Origin: Gilliamella bombi | GTDB lineage: Bacteria; Pseudomonadota; Gammaproteobacteria; Enterobacterales; Orbaceae | Direction: 5' to 3' | Assembly: GCF_900103255.1 (NCBI RefSeq) | Contig: NZ_FMWS01000014.1 | Coordinates: 62,001-126,000, forward strand | Length of the DNA stretch: 64,000 nt | In this document: piece by piece, positions 19,648-31,214 of the stretch | How positions within the stretch are numbered: the stretch's first letter is position 1 | How the letters are laid out: every line of letters begins with the position of its first letter | Position numbers and translations under genes: made by a program | Notes under the pieces: generated by a model | What the model was told of the DNA's origin: nothing | The model's database searches: none | Seen by the model: the letters and a program-made list of their open reading frames with translations, nothing else

Positions 19648-20361
19648 CTAATTACCTAAATCTATTAAACCGTTTAAATTTTTGATAAATAAATATTTTC
19701 CTCTAGCTAATAAAATATTTTGTTCTTGCAACTTTGATAAATTTCTGCTAACTGTTTCAATTGTTAAACCTAAATAATTAGCGATATCGGCTCGGCTCAT
19801 CATGAGCTTAATATTCAATGAAGAATGACCTTTCTTTTCATAACGCTGATAAAGTGAATAAATAAAAGTTGCTACTCGTTCATCAGCCTTTTTTTGAGAA
19901 TAGCATAATACTAATTTTTGGTAATTATAAATATCAGAGCTTAACAAATTAAACACAAGTTCTCTAATATTTTTTTGGGTATCAACTAACGACATCAGCT
20001 CATCATAATAAAGCTCACAAACCAATGTATTACTAAGAGCTTGAATATTATTATTATACACTTGAGTTGCAATTGAATCTAAACCAACAATATCTCCTGG
20101 TAAATAAAAGCCATTAACTCGTTGATGATTATCAGAAGTTGTAACAAAAGTTTTTAATGCACCCGAATGAATAATATAAAATTTAGTAAAGGGCGTATTA
20201 GATTTTGCTAGGATTTCATTTTTAGCATAAGATATTTTTCTTTCTAATATACTGTTTAATTTATTGTTAAGCAACATGGGAATGCAGAAAGATCCCATAC
20301 TACATAATTCACATGGAACGGAATAACTTTTTGAACGTAATGTCTTAAAAATATTTTGCAT
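19648..20361 (-). CDS. fnr: FNR anaerobic global regulator
   Basis: FNR binds an oxygen-labile [4Fe-4S] cluster and, when dimeric, activates anaerobic genes at TTGAT-N4-ATCAA sites. This 237-residue protein has the cluster Cys17, Cys20, Cys26 and Cys115, spaced like E. coli C20/C23/C29/C122. The cAMP-like effector fold spans about 35-150 and the helix-turn-helix about 185-215. The recognition helix has Glu202, Ser205 and Arg206 (IETVSRNL), the residues that give FNR site specificity. It sits next to rlhA, whose upstream region carries an FNR-like box. The identification as a functional FNR is strong. Confidence 0.95.
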   Translation of the reverse strand: MQNIFKTLRSKSYSVPCELCSMGSFCIPMLLNNKLNSILERKISYAKNEILAKSNTPFTKFYIIHSGALKTFVTTSDNHQRVNGFYLPGDIVGLDSIATQVYNNNIQALSNTLVCELYYDELMSLVDTQKNIRELVFNLLSSDIYNYQKLVLCYSQKKADERVATFIYSLYQRYEKKGHSSLNIKLMMSRADIANYLGLTIETVSRNLSKLQEQNILLARGKYLFIKNLNGLIDLGN

Positions 20362-20523
20362 ATTAACGAAAGGAAATAATTAAAATTTATTAATTTATTA
20401 GAGTAGCATATTTTATAATAAAACAACAATTGCTCATTAATTAATATTTATATTTATTCGTTATAAAATATTATGTTAAATAATATTTGGTATTATGAAC
20501 TTAAACCACCATTTTTAAATACC

Positions 20524-22461
20524 TTATTTTTTTGCCATAAATATAATCTCACTTCCAGGAAGTGGCTTTTTTAAAATGTGTTTTTTTATTTTACCCCATA
20601 CTTGCATTTCGCAAGCTTTACAATTGAACTTTAGCAATAATTCTTCATTATTTTGAATTAACTTCATTGGCGTAACTTTAGTTTTAACACCTTGAATTCC
20701 TTTTGCTTGTTTTGGACATAAATTAAACGCAAACCGTAAACAATGTTTGGTTATCATTAAGGGCGCTTCTTCTTTAACTTCATGTGCTTCATAAGCACTT
20801 TCAATTAATTCAACTCCATGTTGTGTATAAAATTCTCTTGCTTTATGATTATAAACATTTGCCAAAAAGCTCAAATGATTTTCAGGATAAAACGGAACTG
20901 GGTTTTGTTCTGGTTTACGTTTTTGGCGACAATAACTTGTTAATCTTTTAGCCGTCAATTCATTAGTGGCATTCCTTCGAAGCTGATTTAGTTGACTACT
21001 TGGAATAAAATAAATTTTTGATAAATTTAAATCAAAATCAGTAAGATAATATATAGTTTTTCCTAATTTAGATAAATTATCTCTAATATTTTTTAATGAT
21101 TTATCTGGTTGTTCCGCAAGTTCGAATTCCCCATTAAGTTCTACCTTGACACAAACGCCCTCTTCGCTTTTTGCAATTAGCTCTATACCTTTTTCAATAT
21201 TATATAGTTTAAATGACACACCAATTCTGCGATTACTTGATGCTTTCAATAAATTTTGTTGCCACACATGATCAAGATTTCGATTCACTATATAAGGTAA
21301 TTTAACTGAAAAAAGCGGCTTAGGAATTTCATTTGGATAAATTCGATATTGATTAGCCGAAAGTTTCTCCACCTTATCAGCTCTAAACCCAAAGATCTCT
21401 CGTTTTATTAGTACATTTAAGCCATCTCCATTAGTTAATATTTTCTCAGATTTAATATCGATAGTTTTAGGTGTAATTTGAGTTATCTCACCAATTTGCA
21501 AACCAATGAATTTAGGTGAATCGAATGCACCTATATTGGATTTTCTTCCATGTACAAAATAATCTGTACTTCCTCGATGAAATGTTTGGTGAGGATCTGG
21601 TATAAAAAAGTGCTCAGTTCGACCACTTGACGCTGATTGTAAATTAGACGAATTTGACAAAATAGTATCTAATTTTTGACGATAAAAGGCTGTAATGTTT
21701 TTAACATAACTTAGATCTTTATAACGTCCTTCTATTTTAAAGGAGCGTACACCTGCTTGAATTAATTCGTTCAAATTATCTGATTGGTTATTATCTTTCA
21801 TTGATAATAAATGTTTTTCATAAGCAACAATGCGCCCTTGATCATCTTTTAAGGTAAAAGGAAGTCGACAAGCTTGAGAGCAATCTCCTCGATTTGCACT
21901 ACGCCCTGTCTGTGCATGTGAGATATAACACTGTCCTGAAAATGCCACACAAAGCGCACCATGTATAAAAAATTCTATTTTTGCATCAATTTGCTCATGA
22001 ATTTTAGCTATCTCAGTTAAATTAAGCTCACGAGCTAATACTATTTGTGAAAAACCAACATCAGATAAAAATTTGGCTTTTTCAGGTGTCCTTATATCCA
22101 TTTGAGTGCTAGCATGTAAATCAATAGGAGGAATATCCATCCTCAAAATGCCCATATCTTGCACAATTAATGCATCAACACCTGCATCATAAAATTGCCA
22201 TATAAGTTGTCTTGCTGGTTCAAGTTCATTATCGTGAAGAATGGTATTTAAGGTTACAAATACTTTTGCATAATAATGATGAGCAAATTCAACTAACTGG
22301 GCAATATCACTAACCGAATTACCAGCATTATGCCTAGCACCAAAATTTGGCCCGCCAATGTATACAGCATCTGCGCCATGTAAAATAGCCTGTTGTGCAA
22401 TCTCAATATTTTTAGCGGGACTAAGCAATTCTAATTTATTATTGGTGACAAGATTTGACAT
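20524..22461 (-). CDS. rlhA: 23S rRNA C2501 hydroxylation protein RlhA (U32 family)
   Basis: A 645-residue U32-family protein closely matching E. coli RlhA/YdcP (653), which hydroxylates C2501 of 23S rRNA. The N-terminus (LELLSPAKNIEIAQQAILHG, then ADAVYIGGPNFGARHNAG) and the ELHASTQ-type segment are nearly identical to YdcP. The Cys-containing U32 signature (FIHGALCVAFSGQCYISHA, then GDCSQACRLPF near residue 190) is intact and should hold the Fe-S cluster. The long C-terminal extension separates it from the shorter TrhP and from UbiU/UbiV. It is preceded by a palindrome (22547-22560) and an FNR-like box (22579-22592). Confidence 0.92.
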   Translation of the reverse strand: MSNLVTNNKLELLSPAKNIEIAQQAILHGADAVYIGGPNFGARHNAGNSVSDIAQLVEFAHHYYAKVFVTLNTILHDNELEPARQLIWQFYDAGVDALIVQDMGILRMDIPPIDLHASTQMDIRTPEKAKFLSDVGFSQIVLARELNLTEIAKIHEQIDAKIEFFIHGALCVAFSGQCYISHAQTGRSANRGDCSQACRLPFTLKDDQGRIVAYEKHLLSMKDNNQSDNLNELIQAGVRSFKIEGRYKDLSYVKNITAFYRQKLDTILSNSSNLQSASSGRTEHFFIPDPHQTFHRGSTDYFVHGRKSNIGAFDSPKFIGLQIGEITQITPKTIDIKSEKILTNGDGLNVLIKREIFGFRADKVEKLSANQYRIYPNEIPKPLFSVKLPYIVNRNLDHVWQQNLLKASSNRRIGVSFKLYNIEKGIELIAKSEEGVCVKVELNGEFELAEQPDKSLKNIRDNLSKLGKTIYYLTDFDLNLSKIYFIPSSQLNQLRRNATNELTAKRLTSYCRQKRKPEQNPVPFYPENHLSFLANVYNHKAREFYTQHGVELIESAYEAHEVKEEAPLMITKHCLRFAFNLCPKQAKGIQGVKTKVTPMKLIQNNEELLLKFNCKACEMQVWGKIKKHILKKPLPGSEIIFMAKK

Positions 22462-22537
22462 TATAAACTCTTTGAAAATCTAACTAGTGAATAATTTGGT
22501 TTTTATTTTACAAGCATTATTATAAAATTAATAATAC

Positions 22538-22577
22538 TTGTAAAAAACTTTCAGGAAAGTATGTGTTTGAATATAAA
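22538..22577 (+). repeat. Repeat B, copy 1, with ACTTTC-AG-GAAAGT palindrome
   Basis: A 14-base inverted repeat core (22547-22560) with conserved flanks (TTGTAAAA before, TATAAA after) recurs at 38264-38302. Here it lies about 86 bases upstream of rlhA; the other copy lies about 120 bases upstream of artP. It could be an operator or a small dispersed element. Confidence 0.65.
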
Positions 22578-22578
22578 T

Positions 22579-22592
22579 TTGATATAGATCAT
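22579..22592. promoter_or_regulatory. Putative FNR box upstream of rlhA
   Basis: TTGATATAGATCAT matches the FNR consensus TTGAT-N4-ATCAA at 9 of 10 defined bases. It lies 118 bases upstream of the rlhA ATG, in the short spacer between htpX and rlhA. The protein FNR is encoded just downstream of rlhA. Assignment rests on the consensus only. Confidence 0.55.
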
Positions 22593-22598
22593 CTAGCC

Positions 22599-23468
22599 TT
22601 AGTTGCGATAAGTTTCATTCCTTAAAGCTTCTATACGTTTTTCTAATGGCGGATGAGACATAAACAATTCAGAAAATTTTGCTTTTTTAGCTCCATTAAT
22701 GCAGAATGCTAAAATTGAAGTATCTTCACTTGGTTCATGGCTAGTTTTTAGTTTTTCTAACGCGGCAATCATCTTTGTACTGCCTACTAATTTAGCCGAA
22801 CCAGCATCAGCGTGAAATTCTCGATAACGAGAAAACCACATAGCTATAAGGCTTGCTAAAATACCAAATACGGTTTCAAAAACCATAACTATCAAGAAAT
22901 AGGTTAACTGTGATAAACCACGATTACGATCATCCAATGCTTGAGCTACAACGGATGCTAACATTCTTGAAATAAAAATAACAAAAGTATTAAGAACTCC
23001 TTGTAATAGAGTCATTGTGACCATATCACCATTAGCAACATGACTCATTTCATGACCGATTACTGCTTCAGCTTCATCTTGAGTCATAGTATTTAATAAA
23101 CCAGAACTTACTGCAACAAGAGAACTATTTTTAGTTGCGCCGGTTGCAAAAGCATTAACATCTTGAGCATGATAGATGGCAACATCTGGCATTTTTATAT
23201 TAAGTTCCGTTGACAATCGACGAACAACATCAAGTAACCATTGTTCTTGACTATTACTAGGTTGAGTAATGATTTGTCCCCCTACTGACCTCAAAGCCAT
23301 TCTCTTAGATAATAGAAGAGATATAAAAGATCCTCCAAAACCGAAGATTGCTGCAAATATGAGTAATCCTAAAGTACTATGCGCATCAACGCCTAAAATA
23401 CTTAGAATGATTCCAAATACAAACATAACGGCTAAGTTAGTTAAAATAAATAATCCAATTCGCATCAT
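22599..23468 (-). CDS. htpX: Membrane metalloprotease HtpX
   Basis: HtpX is an inner-membrane zinc protease that degrades misfolded membrane proteins. The 289-residue protein has two N-terminal membrane helices (residues about 4-26 and 34-54), the HEMSH zinc motif at 139-143, two further hydrophobic segments, and the downstream [14 protein letters not shown] block containing the third zinc ligand. The start [14 protein letters not shown] is conserved in enteric HtpX. An AGGAGATAATG ribosome site overlaps the start. The gene is monocistronic and in enteric bacteria is controlled by Cpx; no Cpx box was identified here. Confidence 0.96.
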   Translation of the reverse strand: MMRIGLFILTNLAVMFVFGIILSILGVDAHSTLGLLIFAAIFGFGGSFISLLLSKRMALRSVGGQIITQPSNSQEQWLLDVVRRLSTELNIKMPDVAIYHAQDVNAFATGATKNSSLVAVSSGLLNTMTQDEAEAVIGHEMSHVANGDMVTMTLLQGVLNTFVIFISRMLASVVAQALDDRNRGLSQLTYFLIVMVFETVFGILASLIAMWFSRYREFHADAGSAKLVGSTKMIAALEKLKTSHEPSEDTSILAFCINGAKKAKFSELFMSHPPLEKRIEALRNETYRN

Positions 23469-23684
23469 TATCTCCTCTCTTTATTTATACTAATTTTCAA
23501 ATGATTAAATTAAGTGAAATCGCAATATCCCGATTGTTAAATGCGTATGATCGCAAAAATAATATATATATACAACTATCAATAGATAGTATATTTAATA
23601 TATTATTTGATATGCGCTCATTTATTAAACAAAAATATTAATAATATATGTTTATAAGACATTTGATAATAAATTGGTGAGGCT

Positions 23685-23796
23685 GGTGGAGACCCTATCA
23701 GCTACATCCCACACACATGTATTTTACTTTGGCTGCTTCCTTCCGGACCTGACCTAGTGAGCAAAAAAATGTTGCAAGAGAACTCATAGAGCCTCC
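23685..23796 (-). ncRNA. ffs: 4.5S RNA, the signal recognition particle RNA
   Basis: The minus strand carries the nearly invariant SRP apical core AGGTCAGGTCCGGAAGGAAG, followed by GCAGCCAA, at about 23722-23756. The strand starts GGAGGCTCT and ends in the partly complementary GGGTCTCCACC, closing the long hairpin of a roughly 112-base 4.5S RNA. The second internal motif GGGATGTAGCTG is also conserved. With Ffh this RNA targets nascent membrane proteins to SecYEG. Ends are estimated from the E. coli RNA. Confidence 0.96.
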
Positions 23797-23810
23797 ATTG
23801 AAGCGGAGGT

Positions 23811-23839
23811 ATCATACTTGAATTATTAATTTTTTACAA
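23811..23839 (-). promoter_or_regulatory. Promoter of ffs
   Basis: On the minus strand a TTGTAA -35 element (23839-23834) and a TATGAT -10 element (23816-23811) are 17 bases apart, 14 bases before the predicted 4.5S 5' end. Confidence 0.7.
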
Positions 23840-23933
23840 CTACTTTTTAGTATAACACAACTGTTCGGCTTTTCTTTAGATGCTATATCAAAAGAAAAGC
23901 CATTATTTGAAATGATAGTATGTAATTCAGGAA

Positions 23934-24227
23934 TTAGATTACTAGATTTTTCTCAACACGCTCTCTAAATTTTATACCTGGTCTAAATGTAACAACTCTA
24001 CGAGCTGAAATATCAACACTTTCACCTGTTTTTGGGTTTCTACCTGGGCGTGAATTTTTATCTCGTACTGTAAAATTACCGAATCCAGATAATTTAACTG
24101 GTTCACCTTTTTCTAAAGCCACCCGAATCTCTTCAAAAAATAGCTCTACAAGGATTTTAGATTCTTGTCGATCAATATTAAATTTTTCGGCAAGACGATC
24201 TGCAATATCTGCTTTAGTTAATGTCAT
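23934..24227 (-). CDS. ihfA: Integration host factor alpha subunit
   Basis: IhfA pairs with IhfB to bend DNA at specific sites in transcription, recombination and replication. The 97-residue protein has the HU/IHF fold, with the N-terminal [14 protein letters not shown] and the beta-arm sequence around [14 protein letters not shown], where the conserved Pro intercalates. It starts 4 bases after pheT on the same strand, the standard pheST-ihfA arrangement. Confidence 0.97.
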   Translation of the reverse strand: MTLTKADIADRLAEKFNIDRQESKILVELFFEEIRVALEKGEPVKLSGFGNFTVRDKNSRPGRNPKTGESVDISARRVVTFRPGIKFRERVEKNLVI

Positions 24228-24231
24228 ATTA

Positions 24232-26619
24232 TTATTCTCTTAATAGGGCTTTAAAACGATATTGTAAGGCAGTAACACATTTGCTTACAATGTTAGTTAT
24301 ATCTTCTTCTTCAAGCGTACGTGATTTATCTTGTAAAACCAAACTAATAGCAATGCTTTTTTGATCTTCTTTGATATTTTCACCTTGATACACATCAAAA
24401 AGAGTAACTTTAATAAGTTGCTCACCACCCGCTTTTTTACACTCTAAAATAATATCCGCTGCTGGTATTGTATTTGAAACAATAATAGCTATATCACGTT
24501 TATTTGACGGGTACTTGGATAAATCCTGAGCTACAGGTACCTCTTTTTTACTAATTTTAGCTAAATTTATTTCAAAAACAAGCGTTTTACTATTTAAAGA
24601 CAATTTTTTTTCAATTTCTGGATGCAAGACTCCTAAATGACCTAATAACTCATCATTTAAATAAATCGCAGCACTTTGTCCAGGATGTAAAGCTGGGAGT
24701 TCAGATTTTTTAAATTGTATTTGATCACCACACCTTAAAAGAGAAAAAATTGACTCAAGATCACCTTTAAGATCATAAAAATCTACATTCTTTTTAGGGA
24801 GTTGCCAGTGTTCTTCGTATAAATTACCAGTAACAATACCAGCTAACATTAACTCCTGACGTACACCAAATTCACAATTTTCATCAGGAATAAAACGCAA
24901 ACCAGTTTCAAATAATCGGGCACGCGTTTGCTGACGATTTTGGTTATATAGTATCACATCTAATAACCCAGACCAAAGTGATAAACGCATAACTGACATT
25001 TCACTTGAAATTGGGTTAGGTAATTTGATTTCTGAATGTTCAGGATATAATATTTGCTGAACTTTTGGATCGACAAAGCTGTATGTTATCGCTTCTTGAT
25101 ACCCTCTATCGACCAATAAATCCTTTACTCTACGTAATGGGATTTGACTTTCTGGTTTTGGTTTCATTACTGATTCAATTTTCAAATTAGCATTTGGGAT
25201 ATTGTTATATCCATAAATGCGGGCAATTTCTTCAACTAAATCCTCTTCAATTTGCAAATCAAAACGCCAACTTGGTGATTTTACAATCCAAACATTGTCT
25301 TTATATTCAACTTTACAACCAAGTCTAATTAAAATGTCGGTGATCTTTTGTGTTTCGATTGTATAACCAATAATGCGATCAATTTTACTACGCCGCAATT
25401 GGATAGTTGCTTGTGCAGGAAGTTCAGCCTCATGTGTCACATCAATAATTGGACCTGCTTCTCCACCGCAAATATCAATTAATAATTGGCTTGCTCGTTC
25501 CATTGCTGTAAATTGTAATGAAGGATCAACTCCTCGTTCATAGCGGTGTGATGCTTCTGTATGTAAACCGTATTCACGTGCTTTACCTGTTATAACTAAT
25601 GGATTAAAGAATGCTGCTTCAAGAAATACATCTTTAGTTGTTTGTGTTACACCAGATTTTTCACCACCCATAATCCCCGCTAGCGCTAAGATTTTTTTGT
25701 GATCGGCAATTACTAAAGTTTTATCATTAAGTTTAACTTCATTACCATTAAGTAAAGTCAGTTTTTCATCTTTGTTTGCATAACGAACAATTATGCCCTT
25801 TTCAATCTGCGATAAATCAAATGCATGCATTGGGTGGCCAATTTCTAATAATACAAAATTAGTTATATCAACAACGGCATCGATTGAACGAATTCCACCA
25901 CGACGCAATTTTTCTTTCATCCATAGTGGCGTTTGAGCATTAACATTAATATTTTTAATTACCCTACCCAAATAGCGAGGTGATGCTGTGGGTTCATCTA
26001 TTTTTATTGATACTGTATCGGAAATTGTTGCCTGTACACTGTTAACTTTAAGTGCTTGCATTGGAATATTGTTAACTGCAGAAATATCTCTAGCAATCCC
26101 AACAATACCAAAACAATCTGCACGGTTTGGTGTTACACTAATATCAATTATTACATCATTAAGATTTAAATATTCGCGAATATCCATACCTAAAGGAGCA
26201 TCATCAGGTAATTCAATAATACCATTATGTTCATCAGCAATCCCTAATTCTGAGTATGAACATAGCATGCCTTCTGACGGTTCACCTCGTAACTTAGCTG
26301 ATTTGATTTCAAAATTACCTGGTAAAACAGCTCCCACTGTAGCACATGCAACAGTCAAACCTTGTCGACAGTTTGGCGCACCACAAACGATATCAAGTAA
26401 TTCTTCTTTACCTATATCAACTTTTGTTACACGAAGTTTATCAGCATTCGGGTGCTGCATACATTCAATTACTTTACCAATAACGACACCTGTAAAGTCA
26501 CCTGCTACTTTTTCGACATCATCAACTTCTAAACCAGCCATTGTTAATTGATCAGCTAGCGTTTCGCTACTAATTTCTGGATTGATCCATTCACGTAGCC
26601 AACTTTCACTAAATTTCAT
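24232..26619 (-). CDS. pheT: Phenylalanyl-tRNA synthetase beta subunit
   Basis: PheT forms the (alpha-beta)2 enzyme that charges tRNA-Phe. At 795 residues it equals E. coli PheT. Domains in order: an EMAP-like tRNA-binding domain near residues 40-150 ([20 protein letters not shown]), the B3/B4 editing region, B5, the catalytic-like core, and the C-terminal ferredoxin-like anticodon-binding domain ([15 protein letters not shown] near 735). It follows pheS by 16 bases and is controlled by the pheM attenuator. Confidence 0.97.
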   Translation of the reverse strand: MKFSESWLREWINPEISSETLADQLTMAGLEVDDVEKVAGDFTGVVIGKVIECMQHPNADKLRVTKVDIGKEELLDIVCGAPNCRQGLTVACATVGAVLPGNFEIKSAKLRGEPSEGMLCSYSELGIADEHNGIIELPDDAPLGMDIREYLNLNDVIIDISVTPNRADCFGIVGIARDISAVNNIPMQALKVNSVQATISDTVSIKIDEPTASPRYLGRVIKNINVNAQTPLWMKEKLRRGGIRSIDAVVDITNFVLLEIGHPMHAFDLSQIEKGIIVRYANKDEKLTLLNGNEVKLNDKTLVIADHKKILALAGIMGGEKSGVTQTTKDVFLEAAFFNPLVITGKAREYGLHTEASHRYERGVDPSLQFTAMERASQLLIDICGGEAGPIIDVTHEAELPAQATIQLRRSKIDRIIGYTIETQKITDILIRLGCKVEYKDNVWIVKSPSWRFDLQIEEDLVEEIARIYGYNNIPNANLKIESVMKPKPESQIPLRRVKDLLVDRGYQEAITYSFVDPKVQQILYPEHSEIKLPNPISSEMSVMRLSLWSGLLDVILYNQNRQQTRARLFETGLRFIPDENCEFGVRQELMLAGIVTGNLYEEHWQLPKKNVDFYDLKGDLESIFSLLRCGDQIQFKKSELPALHPGQSAAIYLNDELLGHLGVLHPEIEKKLSLNSKTLVFEINLAKISKKEVPVAQDLSKYPSNKRDIAIIVSNTIPAADIILECKKAGGEQLIKVTLFDVYQGENIKEDQKSIAISLVLQDKSRTLEEEDITNIVSKCVTALQYRFKALLRE

Positions 26620-26635
26620 GTTTTGATCTCCAGAA

Positions 26636-27674
<1,039 letters not shown>

Positions 27675-27702
27675 TATAATTATTTTTTGTTTTTTCTTTG
27701 CC

Positions 27703-27759
27703 TCACGAGTTAGTATTGCTAAAGAAACCAAAAAAGAAACAAAAAATAACTATATTCAT
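27703..27759 (-). CDS. pheM: pheM leader peptide (18 aa, Phe-rich)
   Basis: An 18-codon frame from ATG 27759 to TGA 27703 encodes MNIVIFCFFFGFFSNTNS, with six Phe residues. It resembles E. coli PheM ([14 protein letters not shown]) and lies between rplT and pheS before a terminator. Ribosome stalling at Phe codons when charged tRNA-Phe is scarce would favour pheST expression. Confidence 0.92.
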   Translation of the reverse strand: MNIVIFCFFFGFFSNTNS

Positions 27760-27795
27760 AATAAATTTACTCTTAACATATTAAAATTGAATGAT

Positions 27796-27820
27796 AAAAG
27801 CCGAGATAACTCGGCTTTTA
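27796..27820 (-). terminator. Terminator after rplT
   Basis: AAAGCCGAG (27797-27805) pairs with CTCGGCTTT (27810-27818), with T/A-rich flanks on both strands. It lies 9 bases after the rplT stop, so it may partly separate the ribosomal genes from pheST. Confidence 0.85.
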
Positions 27821-27828
27821 TAAAGCTA

Positions 27829-28185
<357 letters not shown>

Positions 28186-28212
28186 CTATATCCTCTAATA
28201 ATTAATCAAAAC

Positions 28213-28410
28213 TTAAACGTATGGAACACACGCAGTAACTAAACCTAAATCGCCTTTTGACACAGTAGTCAAACCACGTAAATGACGTTTACGCTTAGTT
28301 GATTTTTTAGTTAGGATATGACTCTTGTTAGCTTGCTTATGCTTAAAGCCACCAGAAGCTGTTTTTTTAAAGCGCTTTGCTGCGCCTTTTACAGTTTTAA
28401 TTTTAGGCAT
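28213..28410 (-). CDS. rpmI: Ribosomal protein bL35
   Basis: bL35 is a 65-residue 50S protein. The start is the ATG at 28410 ([17 protein letters not shown]), the conserved bL35 N-terminus; an upstream in-frame Met at 28425 is not conserved. It lies between infC and rplT, the standard infC-rpmI-rplT order. Confidence 0.96.
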   Translation of the reverse strand: MPKIKTVKGAAKRFKKTASGGFKHKQANKSHILTKKSTKRKRHLRGLTTVSKGDLGLVTACVPYV

Positions 28411-28495
28411 TTTATTAATTTCCACTTCGCATTGTTAATAAAAACAAAATAATGGTGTAGTTTTCAATAGTATCAAAATCTAGCTTGTTGAACCA

Positions 28496-29035
28496 TTATT
28501 TCTTCTTCGGCGCTAGCACCATAATCATTTGTCGACCTTCAATCTTAGTTGGATAAGATTCAATAACCGCCAAATCAGCTAAATCCTTTTTAATACGATC
28601 AAGCATTTCAGAACCTAACTGTTGGTGAGCCATTTCACGACCACGAAAACGTAACGTTACTTTAGCTTTATCGCCATCTTCAAGAAAGCGAATCAGGCTG
28701 CGGAGTTTTACCTGATAGTCGCCTTCGTCTGTACCAGGTCGGAACTTAATTTCCTTAACCTGAACAACCTTTTGCTTCTTCTTCTGCTCTTTTGTTGCTT
28801 TACTCTTTTCATAGAGGAACTTGCCATAATCCATAATTCGACAAACAGGTGGCTCTGCATTAGGGCTTATTTCAACTAAATCTAAAGTTGCTTCTTCAGC
28901 TTGTTTTAAAGCTTCATCTAAGCCTACTATACCGAGCTGCTCACCATCGACGCCGGTTAACCTCACCTCACGAGCTGTAATTTCATCATTGATTTTATGT
29001 GCTCGTGTTGACTGAATTCGTTTACTGACTTTAAT
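28496..29035 (-). CDS. infC: Translation initiation factor IF-3 (AUU start)
   Basis: IF-3 prevents premature 30S-50S joining and discriminates against non-canonical start codons. The frame has no ATG in the right place: the conserved N-terminus ([18 protein letters not shown], then TAREVRLTG) is read from ATT at 29035, with GGAGG 9 bases upstream. This gives 179 residues (E. coli 180). The AUU start is the known device by which IF-3 represses its own translation. A GTG at 28966 would discard the N-domain and is wrong. Two domains joined by a Lys-rich linker, ending MVLAPKKK, are visible. Confidence 0.96.
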   Translation of the reverse strand: MKVSKRIQSTRAHKINDEITAREVRLTGVDGEQLGIVGLDEALKQAEEATLDLVEISPNAEPPVCRIMDYGKFLYEKSKATKEQKKKQKVVQVKEIKFRPGTDEGDYQVKLRSLIRFLEDGDKAKVTLRFRGREMAHQQLGSEMLDRIKKDLADLAVIESYPTKIEGRQMIMVLAPKKK

Positions 29036-29062
29036 ATCTCATTCCTCCAAATTAATTTATCA

Positions 29063-30988
29063 TTAATTCATTTGTTCTAATGAACGACTATGAATTTCGT
29101 TAAGCAACAATTCTATAACATGTTTCACTTCAAAGCTACCAAGATCTTTACCTTGACGAGTTCGAACTGAAATTGTTCCTGATTCCATTTCTTTGTCTCC
29201 ACAAACAAACATATAAGGAACACGTTTTAGAGTATGCTCACGAATTTTAAACCCTATTTTCTCATTTCTCAAGTCCGCTTTTGCTCTAATGCCAACTTTT
29301 TGTAATTGTGTGGTTAATTGTTTGGCATATTCAGCTTGATTATCGGTAATGTTAATTACTGCAACTTGCAATGGAGCAAGCCAAGTAGGGAAAAAACCTG
29401 CACAGTTTTCAGTCAAGATACCCATAAAACGCTCCATAGAACCTAAAATAGCTCTATGAATCATAACCGGGACATGACGTTCATTATCTTCACCTACATA
29501 AGTCGCATCTAAACGTTCAGGTAGCATAAAATCAAGCTGAACTGTACCGCATTGCCATGCTCTACCTAAACAGTCATGCAGGGTAAACTCGATTTTTGGA
29601 CCATAAAAAGCGCCTTCACCTGGTAAATATTCAAATTCAATGCCATTTTCTGTTAAACATTCAGCTAAATCTTTTTCAGCAAGATCCCAAGTTTCATCCT
29701 TACCAATTCTTTTTTCAGGACGGGTTGATAATTTAACAGTAATATCATTAAAACCGAAAGTACTATAAGTATCATAAACCATTTTGATACAGCTATTTAC
29801 TTCACTGCGAATTTGATCCTCAGTACAAAAGATATGTGCATCATCTTGTGTAAAACATCGAACGCGCATCAAACCATGTAAAGATCCTGAAGGTTCATTA
29901 CGATGACAACTACCAAATTCCGCCATACGTAATGGTAAATCACGATAAGATTTTAAGCCTTGATTAAAAATTTGTACGTGTCCTGGACAGTTCATTGGTT
30001 TAATACAATATTCACGATTTTCAGAAGAAGTAACAAACATTAACTCTTTATAATTACCCCAGTGACCTGTTTTTTCCCACAAAACACGATCCATCATAAA
30101 TGGACCTTTTACTTCTTGATAATCGTATTCTTTCAATTTCGTGCGAACAAAAACCTCAAGTTCACGAAAGATAATCCAACCATCATTATGCCAAAACACC
30201 ATACCAGGCGCCTCTTCTTGCATATGATAAAGATCTAGTTGCTTGCCGATTTTACGATGATCTCGTTTAGCCGCTTCTTCTAAAAATTGTAAATAGCTAT
30301 CAAGTTGTTTTTTATCTGCCCATGCTGTTCCATAAATACGTTGTAACATTTTATTATCACTGTTACCGCGCCAATAAGCTCCAGCAATTTTTTGCAATTT
30401 AAAATGATGGCAAAAACGCATATTAGGTACATGTGGTCCACGACACATATCAATATATTCTTCGTGATGATAAAGTGCTGGTTTTGAATCTTTTGGAATA
30501 TTTTCATCTAAAATAGCAATTTTATATGGTTCATGTCGCTCCCAAAAAACTTCTCTAGCGCGCTCCCAACTAACCACTTCTTTTTTTACTTCATAATTTT
30601 TTTTAGCCAATTCATGCATGCGTTTTTCTAGTGCATCAAGGTCTTCCTGAGTTAAAGAGTGATCTAAATCAACATCATAATAAAAACCATTATCAATTGT
30701 TGGACCAATAGCCATTTGTGTATTAGGCCATAGTTGTTTAATTGCGTGACCCAATAAATGTGCACAAGAATGGCGAATAATTTCGAGTCCATCTTCATCT
30801 TTGGCTGTAATGATGGCTAATGTTGCATCTTGATCAATGACATCACAGGCATCTTTACGCACGCCATTTACACGCCCAGCTATACAAGCTTTAGCAAGAC
30901 CTGCTCCAATACTTTGAGCAACTTCTAAAACAGTAACGGGTTTATCGAATTGACGTTGGCTTCCGTCAGGAAGAGTAATAATTGGCAT
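29063..30988 (-). CDS. thrS: Threonyl-tRNA synthetase
   Basis: ThrS charges tRNA-Thr and edits Ser-tRNA. The 641-residue protein (E. coli 642) has the N-terminal TGS domain ([21 protein letters not shown]), the editing domain with [17 protein letters not shown], a class II core with zinc ligands ([10 protein letters not shown]), and an anticodon-binding domain. AAGGAT precedes the ATG. It heads the translation operon and has a tRNA-like operator hairpin at 31009-31029. Confidence 0.97.
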   Translation of the reverse strand: MPIITLPDGSQRQFDKPVTVLEVAQSIGAGLAKACIAGRVNGVRKDACDVIDQDATLAIITAKDEDGLEIIRHSCAHLLGHAIKQLWPNTQMAIGPTIDNGFYYDVDLDHSLTQEDLDALEKRMHELAKKNYEVKKEVVSWERAREVFWERHEPYKIAILDENIPKDSKPALYHHEEYIDMCRGPHVPNMRFCHHFKLQKIAGAYWRGNSDNKMLQRIYGTAWADKKQLDSYLQFLEEAAKRDHRKIGKQLDLYHMQEEAPGMVFWHNDGWIIFRELEVFVRTKLKEYDYQEVKGPFMMDRVLWEKTGHWGNYKELMFVTSSENREYCIKPMNCPGHVQIFNQGLKSYRDLPLRMAEFGSCHRNEPSGSLHGLMRVRCFTQDDAHIFCTEDQIRSEVNSCIKMVYDTYSTFGFNDITVKLSTRPEKRIGKDETWDLAEKDLAECLTENGIEFEYLPGEGAFYGPKIEFTLHDCLGRAWQCGTVQLDFMLPERLDATYVGEDNERHVPVMIHRAILGSMERFMGILTENCAGFFPTWLAPLQVAVINITDNQAEYAKQLTTQLQKVGIRAKADLRNEKIGFKIREHTLKRVPYMFVCGDKEMESGTISVRTRQGKDLGSFEVKHVIELLLNEIHSRSLEQMN

Positions 30989-31008
30989 AACAAATCCTTA
31001 TAACAGTG

Positions 31009-31029
31009 GTGCACCACACGAAAGCGCAC
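31009..31029 (-). promoter_or_regulatory. thrS translational operator hairpin (tRNA-Thr anticodon mimic)
   Basis: On the minus strand GTGCGC (31029-31024) pairs with GTGCAC (31014-31009) around the 9-base loop TTTCGTGTG. The loop holds CGT, a Thr anticodon, about 30 bases before the thrS ATG. E. coli thrS is repressed by ThrRS binding an operator with a CGU anticodon-like loop at about this position. The structure is read from sequence; regulation is inferred by homology. Confidence 0.7.
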
Positions 31030-31214
31030 TTGCTTACTTAAAAAATAGGTCGAATATACTACCACTTATCATCTGGATTTAAAATAGAAAGAATCATATT
31101 TATATGAGCTTAATAAATATACTAAAACACATAGTTACCGGAAACTTTTTTACAAATAAATGATTATTTTTGTATAACAAAGGTTATAATCATTAACTAA
31201 TAAAAGTTTATAAT

